20,146 nucleotides of DNA from a virus: positions 1 to 20,146 of IMG/VR virus record IMGVR_UViG_3300030020_000120; one strand, written 5' to 3'. The notes under the pieces are model-generated. The model worked only from the letters and a program-made list of their open reading frames with translations. It searched no databases and was not told the origin of the DNA. Within the stretch, counting starts at the first letter, position 1; every line of letters starts with the position of its first letter. The position numbers were made by a program, and so were the translations under genes. Below are positions 1 through 5,696 of this stretch, piece after piece.

Positions 1-620
1 AGATTGCCGAATGTGGTCGGCATCGTGATTGGATATGCGCTGCCGCCAGTGTTGATGGTAACGGAATTGCCTGTGCTAAGATAAGCCTGAATAAGTGGTG
101 TGAAGGCTGAGATGAACGAAAGCGAAATGCCACCCACATTGGTGTCCGGGTTCGCGCCCGCGTTTTGCGGGTTCCATCCACTCTGCGTGGATGCAGCGGC
201 ATTCCAGTAATTGACCCATGCCAGCTTCATGCCTGCGTCGATGCAGAACAGATAGCTGTCGCCTACATTGGGTATTCCGAACGAATGCAGCATTGTGTAG
301 CTGCCAGCATTTATCGAATACAGATCACCGGGATTGCTTGCTGCGTCGATAAATACCAATAGGCAATTTGGCGGGTTGCCGCTCGTTGTGTTGAGTGACG
401 TGCTGGTATCCGCCAGCCCAAGCGCCTCGCCTAGCGCACCTCCTACAGTGTTGACCTTTATCTGAAAATAAAATCGCCCTGTGGTGAGAGATTGGCCGAT
501 CCAGGCATTAAGCCGCGCAGACGCGCCCGCTGCTCCGCTTACAGCGGTCAACCGATCGCTGGAGAGCGTCCAGCTATTCGCTGGATATTGGACCGTCGAA
601 AAGAGGGCGTAGTCGGTCAT
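1..620 (-). CDS. SPRY-like phage tail/appendage protein, N-terminal part (runs off left edge)
   Basis: Reading the minus strand from ATG at 620 gives 206 uninterrupted codons to the edge of the window with no stop, so the gene is incomplete. It starts one base after the TAG of the gp10-like gene. The fragment opens MTDYALFSTVQYPANSW, and residues about 40-200 are beta-rich and Gly/Asn/Thr-rich. The order W-x-G-x-S-L-T-T-G-R-F-Y-F-Q-I-K-V, then G-L-A-D, L-L-V-F-I-D, Y-L-F-C-I-D-A-G-M-K-L-A-W-V and G-W-N-P resembles the SPRY fold found in phage tail and appendage proteins (family knowledge). The position just after the gp10-like hub fits a tail needle, fibre or spike component that contacts the host. 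The SPRY call rests on pattern only. That the frame is coding is well supported by spacing and by the absence of stops. Confidence 0.75.
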   Translation of the reverse strand, partial: MTDYALFSTVQYPANSWTLSSDRLTAVSGAAGASARLNAWIGQSLTTGRFYFQIKVNTVGGALGEALGLADTSTSLNTTSGNPPNCLLVFIDAASNPGDLYSINAGSYTMLHSFGIPNVGDSYLFCIDAGMKLAWVNYWNAAASTQSGWNPQNAGANPDTNVGGISLSFISAFTPLIQAYLSTGNSVTINTGGSAYPITMPTTFGN

Positions 621-621
621 G

Positions 622-2046
622 CTACACCCACGCCGAACCCCAGCTTTCCCGCTCGTGCCATAATGGCTGCTCGGTCCCGCTAGATATATCGTAGCACCAA
701 GTCGCGTTCCCCGACGGGAAGGTCAAAAAGATGAACTTATGCCCCTCCATTGTAACGACAAACGCCGTCACATCGTCCAACTGGGGATATTGCGCCCACG
801 CATGCTCACAGCCGAATTGAGAGATGCGCTGCGGACTGTAGCCGTTTAGTCGATAGAAAATACCATCGTCGCCCAGCCAAAAAACGGTGTTGTCCTCTTG
901 TGTCACCGCATAAGGTCCAGCCAATCCACGCTGGATATATGCTCCATCATAGCGCTCAAACGGAAAATTTGCCGCACCCGCGTCGTACCAGACCTCAATG
1001 CGAAACTGCTTAAAGATCAACAGTTGCTCATGGTAGTTGACGATTGCCAGGACGTTGTCCGGGCTGGCTTGAGCGCTAGCAAAGTCGAGTCCGTTGTATT
1101 GTGTGCCGTCACCAAGGCTGGACAGGAAAAACTCCTGCGTGCCCGTGGCGCTAAAAATAAAGTAGTCGTCAAAATAGACAACTGTCGTCGCCGGCATGAA
1201 CGCGGGCGCCGTGATCTGAGCGATCGTCAGAGAGGTAATCGTAGCAATTGCGCCCGCGGACGCCTGGCTTGGGAGAGCCGCGGCGAGCGTCAATGTCAAG
1301 TTTGGAAAAACGCCCGACACCGCCGATATCGTGGTCTTAAAAACAACTCCATTATCCAGCGTGATGGATATGGCCTGGCTAACGGCGACCTTTCCCGTGG
1401 CGTAAATGACGATGGTCTTATTGGTCGCCGATGTGTCTGTGACACCAGCGCCTGCTGTTGCCTGCGATGGAAGCGCCCCCGCGAGTGTAATGTTGTTCCC
1501 GCTAGGTGCGCCGCTGATTGTGGTGGCAAAAGAGCCGCCAGCGTCCAGCAGGATCGAGATGCTGTCGCCATTCGACATGCCTGATGCAGACTTTACCACG
1601 ATCGACGTAGCACCCGTGACCGCCGTGGAAAATAGACTGGTCTGCGTATAGGAATACGCCGTGGCGCTCAGAACTTGGTTGAGCCCACTGGGCTGATAAA
1701 CCCAGCCAACCGACCCGTCCACCATCACAAGCTGCGTGTTGTTGTCTGCTATGGAGACGGATGGACCCAGCGAGGTCTGCCCTATGGCTGTAGCCAGGCC
1801 GTCAGCATTGATGCTGAATAGCTCACCGCCCGACAGCGCATAAAGCGTGCCCGCCATGCCATGCAGGCCAGAGATCGGACCGTTCCCAAGCCGCGACCAA
1901 ACCGACAGGCCGGGACACATGAATATCGGGACTTGATCTTTCGCATCCTGCGGGGACCGTTCCACAAACATATTGATGTTGCGCGCGGCCAGCAGCGGAA
2001 CCGACCGCGCCGTATAGCTTTCAGCGGCAAACTGAATTGCAGGCAC
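622..2046 (-). CDS. P22 gp10-like packaged DNA stabilisation (tail hub) protein with two inserted modules
   Basis: This 474-aa protein starts at GTG (2046), 3 nt after the gp4-like gene's stop, with an AGGTG ribosome binding site. Residues 1-125 (ESYTARSVPLLAARNINMF, then CPGL and a run of propeller-like strands) and 285-474 (YFDDYFIF, LDFASAQASPDNV, EVWYDAGAANFPFERYDGA, FWLGDDG, PQRIS, GHKFIFLTFPSGNATW, WHERESW) match the P22 gp10 family. That protein plugs the portal/gp4 channel after packaging and holds the tail needle. About 135 residues (roughly 137-272) interrupt the usual layout. They consist of two tandem copies of a beta-rich module also present in the two neighbouring upstream proteins. 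The order gp4-like, gp10-like, appendage protein is the expected P22-type tail assembly order. Confidence 0.88.
   Translation of the reverse strand: MPAIQFAAESYTARSVPLLAARNINMFVERSPQDAKDQVPIFMCPGLSVWSRLGNGPISGLHGMAGTLYALSGGELFSINADGLATAIGQTSLGPSVSIADNNTQLVMVDGSVGWVYQPSGLNQVLSATAYSYTQTSLFSTAVTGATSIVVKSASGMSNGDSISILLDAGGSFATTISGAPSGNNITLAGALPSQATAGAGVTDTSATNKTIVIYATGKVAVSQAISITLDNGVVFKTTISAVSGVFPNLTLTLAAALPSQASAGAIATITSLTIAQITAPAFMPATTVVYFDDYFIFSATGTQEFFLSSLGDGTQYNGLDFASAQASPDNVLAIVNYHEQLLIFKQFRIEVWYDAGAANFPFERYDGAYIQRGLAGPYAVTQEDNTVFWLGDDGIFYRLNGYSPQRISQFGCEHAWAQYPQLDDVTAFVVTMEGHKFIFLTFPSGNATWCYDISSGTEQPLWHERESWGSAWV
1237..1434 (-). repeat. Protein module copy 4 (second copy inside gp10-like protein)
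   Basis: Residues about 205-270 of the gp10-like protein. Key pattern: ISITLDNGVVFKTTISAV, then TLTLAAALPSQASAGA. It lines up with copy 3 just before it through L-D-x-G-x-x-F-x-T-T-I-S and A-L-P-S-Q-A-[ST]-A-G-A. It has lost the usual V-G-D/N-G-D turn, so it is the most divergent copy. Confidence 0.75.
1441..1629 (-). repeat. Protein module copy 3 (first copy inside gp10-like protein)
   Basis: Residues about 140-202 of the gp10-like protein: G-A-T-S-I-V-V, S-A-S-G-M-S-N-G-D, L-L-D-A-G-G-S-F-A-T-T-I-S, then I-T-L-A-G-A-L-P-S-Q-A-T-A-G-A. It is clearly related to copies 1 and 2 in the adjacent upstream genes. Confidence 0.82.
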
Positions 2047-2049
2047 GCG

Positions 2050-3033
2050 TCACCTATATCCAGGCTGGGATGCGTAGCCGAAAAAGACCGACTCAGGCTC
2101 CCGATCCCAGGCCGAAACACGCAAAAACCATTCGTCAGCTTTAGCCTTCAACCGGTCGAAGCGATCGCCGGGAACATCGAACTCAGGCGCGATTTCAACG
2201 GCCAAGTTCCACCGCAGAGGTGCCAACCATTCAACCGGAAAGTCCACGTCATTGGTTAGCGAAGTCACATCCTGAATTGCATGCTGCGCCACAAACCGAA
2301 CACCCGCGGTATCATCCGATGGCGTAGGCCAAACGTTCATCAGCCCAATTGGGGTCGAGTACGCGCCACGGCCCTGCTGCGGATCATAAAAGAACTGCGT
2401 GACGGTTCCCGTGTTGTATTTATTTGGAAGATAGTCGTAATCAAAGCGAGACAACGCAATGAGCGGCGTCTCAATCTGCGTCGAATATAGGTAGCGGCGC
2501 CCTTCCGGCACGCGCAGGGGGCGAACGAGCTTGGTCGTATAGTCGAAGCAAATAGCGCCGCTCGTCGCCTGCGACGGAACTCCGTAAGCCAGCGTGACCG
2601 AGCCTGTTGAAACAGCGGTTAGCGTGGTCCAATAGATCACACCAAGGTCTAGCTGCACCCCGAAGTTATCGCCCACCAGCATGCCAGTTGACGATGCAAC
2701 CGACAGAACCGTGGCGCCCATCGTTGCCGTTGCGGTCAGTGTAGTCTGCGTCAAATCTTGAAACAGGCACGCGTTGTCGATGCTGCCTGTTCCAAGTTTA
2801 TACTGATTTTGCAAAGGCTGAAGAAACAGAATGCATTCAGCCTCGCACCAGACATGAATTTGTGCGACCGACCAACCCTTAATCAACGCATTGAGCGCGT
2901 CCATGCAGTCCCGCAGCATCGACGCATCAGGCGTTTCGTTTTCCTGTATTGCGCCGCATAGCCGCAGGGAGCCGGTTACGATCGTGACAACTTGTTGGTT
3001 GTAGCTATAGGTTCCGCTCGTGGTGCCGGACAT
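2050..3033 (-). CDS. P22 gp4-like head-closure / tail accessory factor
   Basis: A 327-aa protein whose ATG shares one base with the TAA of the preceding gene (TAATG), implying translational coupling. The N-terminus VVTIVTGSLRLCGAIQENE, then DCMDALNALIKGWSVAQIHV, is the helical signature of the P22 gp4 family. That protein binds under the portal and forms the platform for the tail hub. The match continues after residue 165 (RPLRVPEGRRYLY, ALSRFDYDYLPNK, FFYDPQ, MNVWPTP, FPVEWLAPLRWNLAVEIAPEF). One beta-rich module (about residues 97-165) sits between the two halves. The gene lies directly upstream of the gp10-like gene, as expected. P22 gp4 itself is about 166 aa. Long versions with this C-terminal extension occur in other podoviruses, so the family call is secure and the extra domain's role is unknown. 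Confidence 0.85.
   Translation of the reverse strand: MSGTTSGTYSYNQQVVTIVTGSLRLCGAIQENETPDASMLRDCMDALNALIKGWSVAQIHVWCEAECILFLQPLQNQYKLGTGSIDNACLFQDLTQTTLTATATMGATVLSVASSTGMLVGDNFGVQLDLGVIYWTTLTAVSTGSVTLAYGVPSQATSGAICFDYTTKLVRPLRVPEGRRYLYSTQIETPLIALSRFDYDYLPNKYNTGTVTQFFYDPQQGRGAYSTPIGLMNVWPTPSDDTAGVRFVAQHAIQDVTSLTNDVDFPVEWLAPLRWNLAVEIAPEFDVPGDRFDRLKAKADEWFLRVSAWDREPESVFFGYASQPGYR
2539..2745 (-). repeat. Protein module copy 2 (inside gp4-like protein)
   Basis: Residues about 97-165 of the gp4-like protein: M-G-A-T-V-L-S-V-A-S-S-T-G-M-L-V-G-D, Q-L-D-L-G-V-I-Y-W-T-T-L-T, then V-T-L-A-Y-G-V-P-S-Q-A-T-S-G-A. It shares the L-D-x-G and P-S-Q-A-[ST]-x-G-A landmarks with the two copies in the gp10-like protein. 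Confidence 0.82.
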
Positions 3034-3506
3034 TACGTGCCACCCACGCTAGAAAGGCTAATGACGGCGTTCTCAATCGGATCACCGTAAAGCGTGCCGA
3101 CCGAGCCGGGCAGGCCGCGGCCGGTCCACGAAAGCGTGCTGCCAGATATCCCCGTCAGAGTAAACTGAAACGGCACACCACTATCCAGCATGACCTGCAC
3201 CAAATTGCCGACCGTAAAACCGACCGTTGAGGCAACGGTGATAAGCGTCGCTCCAGCCGCAGCCGGCGCGGAAACTTGCGTGCCCACAATGGAAAAGACA
3301 TTCGCCTGGCGCGGCCGGGGGATCGGCACGGACTGGTCATCCCGCACCCCGACAACCAAATCCTGCGGCTGGCGCGGGGAGAACGAATGGCCATGCGTGA
3401 CCATGCCGTCCCACTGCTTGCGCGTATTCGACGCCCGGACCTTCGTGCCGCGTATGTCGTCTATTTGGTAGTAATCGCCGCCGCGATAGAACTTGTCCGC
3501 AACCAA
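3033..3506 (-). CDS. Conserved phage neck/tail protein with C-terminal beta module
   Basis: A 157-aa protein. The chosen start is TTG at 3506, five bases after a strong AGGAGG that overlaps the stop of the preceding gene; no ATG fits as well. Residues 1-66 (YRGGDYY, KVRASNTRKQWDG, SPRQPQDLVVGVRDDQSV, PRPR) belong to a recurrent phage protein type with the pattern VRAS-x-TRK-x-W-x-G and R-x-P-Q-D, seen near head-tail joining genes. I know of no proven function. Residues about 78-146 are the first copy of the beta-rich module that recurs in the next two proteins. The stop overlaps the gp4-like start (TAATG), so it probably belongs to the same neck/tail unit. Confidence 0.82.
   Translation of the reverse strand: MVADKFYRGGDYYQIDDIRGTKVRASNTRKQWDGMVTHGHSFSPRQPQDLVVGVRDDQSVPIPRPRQANVFSIVGTQVSAPAAAGATLITVASTVGFTVGNLVQVMLDSGVPFQFTLTGISGSTLSWTGRGLPGSVGTLYGDPIENAVISLSSVGGT
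3069..3275 (-). repeat. Protein module copy 1 (C-terminus of 157-aa protein)
   Basis: Residues about 78-146: G-A-T-L-I-T-V-A-S-T-V-G-F-T-V-G-N, V-M-L-D-S-G-V-P-F-Q-F-T-L-T, S-T-L-S-W-T-G-R-G-L-P-G-S. It matches the other copies through its first two thirds. The terminal P-S-Q-A-x-x-G-A is replaced by L-P-G-S-V-G-T. Confidence 0.72.
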
Positions 3507-3515
3507 AGGCGCCTC

Positions 3516-3944
3516 CTATGACTGAGGAATGCCTTTATCGCACCACAGCGTGATCGTGTAAGAACTATTCGCAGCAGCGCCCACCGTCGTAAAGGCGATG
3601 CTGCCAGTTGCCCCCGACAGCGCAGCCGTTCCAGGGTTAGGCCAACCTTGCGTTTTGAAAAAATCCCACGCGCCCCAGTTTTTTAGAATTGCAATATCTT
3701 GGTTTAACGAAGCAACCCATTGCAAGCGAACAGCCATTGCGCCGATATCGTATTCAACGCGGCGGATTTTCAGGTGCAGTTGTGGATAGATCGTGTTGCC
3801 GCCGATCAGAACTCCAATAGAGCCGGTGGTGGCATTGATTTTGACAACGTTGGTCTCGCCGGTTCCGTCGCTAAAGTTGGTAAACTTCGCAACGTACCAG
3901 CGGGGACCGTTTTCGAGTATTTGCGTGGTAACTGTATCAGCCAT
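3516..3944 (-). CDS. Phage structural protein, unknown function (142 aa)
   Basis: ATG at 3944 follows an AGGGG ribosome binding site, 16 nt after the 313-aa gene's stop. The product is soluble and beta-rich, with no signal peptide or membrane segment. The first part has TQILENGPRWYVAKFTNFSDGTGE and VVKIN. A centre rich in aromatic and basic residues follows (LHLKIRRVEYDIGAMAVRLQW, NWGAWDFFKTQGWPN), then a Gly/Ala/Thr-rich strand-like end. The downstream AGGAGG for the next gene overlaps this gene's TAG, so the two are likely coupled. Its place between capsid-side genes and the head-closure gene points to a virion or neck component. I do not recognise a named family. Confidence 0.75.
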   Translation of the reverse strand: MADTVTTQILENGPRWYVAKFTNFSDGTGETNVVKINATTGSIGVLIGGNTIYPQLHLKIRRVEYDIGAMAVRLQWVASLNQDIAILKNWGAWDFFKTQGWPNPGTAALSGATGSIAFTTVGAAANSSYTITLWCDKGIPQS

Positions 3945-3960
3945 GACTCAGCCCCTAGCG

Positions 3961-4902
3961 TCAGAATTGGCTGACACCAAATAGTCCAACCGACTGCGGA
4001 ACTTGCATGATGCGACTTAGCGTGGGCTCAATGTATAGGTCGAGACGCTTCGTGCCGTCCGAAGCGGACGGTGCCGTGAATGTGCCGCGGACATCGCCGG
4101 TTGTCGCCGTCGCTGTGGTGGTGACGGCAGCGGTGAACTGCGCGACCAACTGGACAACGTTGTTCCAATAGATCGTGGTATCCGCGAAATAGTCGGCGGC
4201 GACAGGGAAGCCATAAATATCCGTCGTGCCCACGCTGTAGGTGCCGGTAGCATCGGTAAATTGCGGCGTGACCGAGGTGATGAACTTGAATGCCTTCGTG
4301 CCGTTGACCGTCGTACTGCCTGTGGCTGACGCCGCAATGTTCTGCGTCATCGGATAGCCGTACACGTCATATCCCTTAATAACGATCGTGCCGCCGGTGC
4401 CGGCCGTGCCCGTGGTGACGGAAACAGCGCGGCCGCCCATGTTCAGCGGGTTGTAGAACGCCGTATAGAAATGGCCTCCGGATGCGCCGCCAGCAGAGCG
4501 GATGGGCGCCGGTATAGCGTCGATGCAGCAAGCGCCGGAAGGGACCGTGACAAGGCTTGGCAGCACAAGCTGCCCGCTGGCGCCCACAACATTGATGCCC
4601 GCGCCGGACGACGTGACCTTCGTCATTGCCGTGCCGTTGGTGGTGTGCGCCAGGGCGACGATATTCGCCGTGGCGACGGCCGCAGGGACGTAACCCAGCG
4701 TTTTGCAATCGCCGGTATCAAGCCAACCGATGATGCCTGCCGCCGTCGCGCTGTTCGCGACATTATACGCCAGGCGAGGGTCCATAAACCCCGCGCCGCC
4801 CCAGTCTAGGGAAGGCGCGATATCAGCAGGAGCGCCACCAGCTCCAAGGGGGGTTTTCGCAAGAACACGATGTGCGGGAGCGTAAAACGCAGTGCGAGCC
4901 AA
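3961..4902 (-). CDS. Phage structural (head- or tail-associated) protein, unknown function (313 aa)
   Basis: The chosen start is TTG at 4902, five bases after GGAGG; the reading starts MARTAFYAPAHRVLAKTPLG. The context is almost the same 16 bases as at the other TTG start (3506). The protein is Ala/Gly/Thr/Val-rich and low in charge, with many short beta-like segments (GTAGTGGTIVIKGYDVYGYP, TGTYSVGTTDIYGFPVAADYF), as in capsid decoration, head fibre or tail proteins. No signal peptide or catalytic motif is visible. It is the first gene after the accessory block and has a possible promoter of its own at 4970-4998. A virion role is inferred from composition and location only. Confidence 0.78.
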   Translation of the reverse strand: MARTAFYAPAHRVLAKTPLGAGGAPADIAPSLDWGGAGFMDPRLAYNVANSATAAGIIGWLDTGDCKTLGYVPAAVATANIVALAHTTNGTAMTKVTSSGAGINVVGASGQLVLPSLVTVPSGACCIDAIPAPIRSAGGASGGHFYTAFYNPLNMGGRAVSVTTGTAGTGGTIVIKGYDVYGYPMTQNIAASATGSTTVNGTKAFKFITSVTPQFTDATGTYSVGTTDIYGFPVAADYFADTTIYWNNVVQLVAQFTAAVTTTATATTGDVRGTFTAPSASDGTKRLDLYIEPTLSRIMQVPQSVGLFGVSQF

Positions 4903-4969
4903 AGGAGCCTCCAGGGGCGCATGAAGCGCCGGGCATGGGAGTCTCGCGGTTGACTAGCGGACGGACTGT

Positions 4970-4998
4970 AGACTACGCGCGTTAGACTCGCGTATCAA
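4970..4998 (-). promoter_or_regulatory. Candidate sigma70-type promoter for the neck/tail operon
   Basis: On the minus strand, TTGATA (4998-4993), 17 bases, then TAGTCT (4975-4970), about 65 bases before the TTG start at 4902. The -35 box directly abuts the 17-bp inverted-repeat copy at 4999-5015. A promoter is expected here because a terminator follows the capsid gene and the accessory block separates capsid from neck genes. The -10 match is imperfect and this is not tested. Confidence 0.42.
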
Positions 4999-5015
4999 GT
5001 TTGTGAATGTTTGCG
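4999..5015 (+). repeat. 17-bp inverted repeat, left copy (flank of accessory cassette)
   Basis: GTTTGTGAATGTTTGCG. The exact reverse complement occurs at 10609-10625, on the other side of the glycosyltransferase gene. Both copies lie close to a TTAGACTC octamer. This could mark the ends of the accessory cassette or be a shared regulatory site, since each copy lies at a candidate promoter. Confidence 0.7.
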
Positions 5016-5057
5016 GGAGGCGCGCCCCGTTTTCCTGTTGGGCGCAGCCGGGGCGAC

Positions 5058-5162
5058 CTACTTCTTGCAGTCCTTCTTGCCCTTCATCTTCTTGTCCTCG
5101 GCCTTGGCGCCCTTGCGGGCGGCCTTGGCTTCCTCTTTCTTCTTGTCCGATTTCATTGCCAT
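5058..5162 (-). CDS. Small lysine-rich protein (34 aa)
   Basis: A short minus-strand frame reading MAMKSDKKKEEAKAARKG, followed by A-K-A-E-D-K-K-M-K-G-K-K-D-C-K-K and TAG. The start at 5162 is preferred because GGAG lies nine bases upstream; an in-frame ATG at 5177 would add five residues (MEHTQ) but has no ribosome binding site. About two fifths of the residues are lysine, with Glu, Asp and Ala, giving a highly charged, probably helical or disordered peptide with one Cys near the end. It lies 47 bp after the glycosyltransferase frame's stop and before the neck genes. It may be a nucleic-acid-binding peptide, but no family is recognised. Low-complexity spurious translation is possible. Confidence 0.5.
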   Translation of the reverse strand: MAMKSDKKKEEAKAARKGAKAEDKKMKGKKDCKK

Positions 5163-5209
5163 CTGGGTATGCTCCATGAACACGCGCCCAGGTGGCGCGC
5201 GGGCAAACG

Positions 5210-5643
5210 TTACGCGCGGACGCCTGCAAAATCAAGAATCGTAGCCGAGCGCTGCGGCCCCGCTATATCCCACGCGATTATGAGAAAACCCAGCAGCCCA
5301 GCCGCCGAGGCTGCCCAAGCAACCCCATACATCTGCGCAAGCACATATGCCGCAGGCGGCACCGAAAGGAGCGCCACGGTTAAGGCGCCGCCCCACAACC
5401 CCTCTAAAAATGCCGGCGTCAAAAATACGGCATAGTAAATCCAGCCGAGAGGCGATGCCAAAACGCCAACCGCCAATCCAAGCGCCCCCGCTCGATCGGC
5501 CGGAAGTCTCCGCGCGGCTACCGCGCCGGCAATCACCGCGGCAGCCGATGCCACGCTGCCGACCCCAGGCAAACCAGCGCGAGCAAGCACACCATGCAAC
5601 GACACATCCAGCGGCAGCCGCCAATGCTGATCCATCGCCACCG
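5210..5643 (-). pseudogene. GT87-type membrane glycosyltransferase, C-terminal fragment (split by transposon)
   Basis: This is the downstream half of the gene whose upstream half is at 9888-10572. The frame reads AVAMDQHWRLPLDVSLHGVL, then an Ala-rich hydrophobic stretch, then LASPLGWIYYAVFLTPAFLE, several more hydrophobic segments and TAA. The S-P-x-x-W-x-Y-Y and L-D-V-S-L-x-G patterns are typical of the C-terminal half of GT87 (DUF2029) polyprenol-phosphate-sugar glycosyltransferases. Joining base 9888 of the upstream half to base 5643 restores 1119 nt, 372 codons plus stop, with H-Q-W-L-A-A-V-A across the join. No ribosome binding site is evident at the GTG (5641) or ATG (5635) near the junction, so this half is probably not made. 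Confidence 0.88.
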
Positions 5644-5651
5644 CGGCAAGC
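5644..5651. repeat. 8-bp target site duplication, left copy
   Basis: CGGCAAGC lies immediately outside the left terminal inverted repeat. An identical copy lies immediately outside the right one at 9888-9895. An 8-bp duplication is compatible with IS1-family transposition (commonly 8-9 bp). Confidence 0.93.
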
Positions 5652-5676
5652 GGTAGTGTCTCACTTTGAAAATCTC
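5652..5676 (+). repeat. Left terminal inverted repeat
   Basis: GGTAGTGTCTCA, then C, then TTTGAAAATCTC. It is identical to the reverse complement of 9863-9887 except at base 13 (C here, G there). Just inside, GTGAGACGC (5681-5689) forms an imperfect inverted partner of the outer GTGTCTCAC. Confidence 0.93.
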
Positions 5677-5696
5677 AAGAGTGAGACGCTCTCTGC

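Noticed and set aside
898-1584. 228-aa plus-strand open frame
   Set aside because: Antisense to the gp10-like gene, which has a clear family match; composition is Arg/Cys-rich.
4954-5235. 93-aa minus-strand frame over the Lys-rich small gene
   Set aside because: Gln/Gly/Arg low-complexity reading of the same bases in another phase. The Lys-rich frame has the better ribosome binding site and start.
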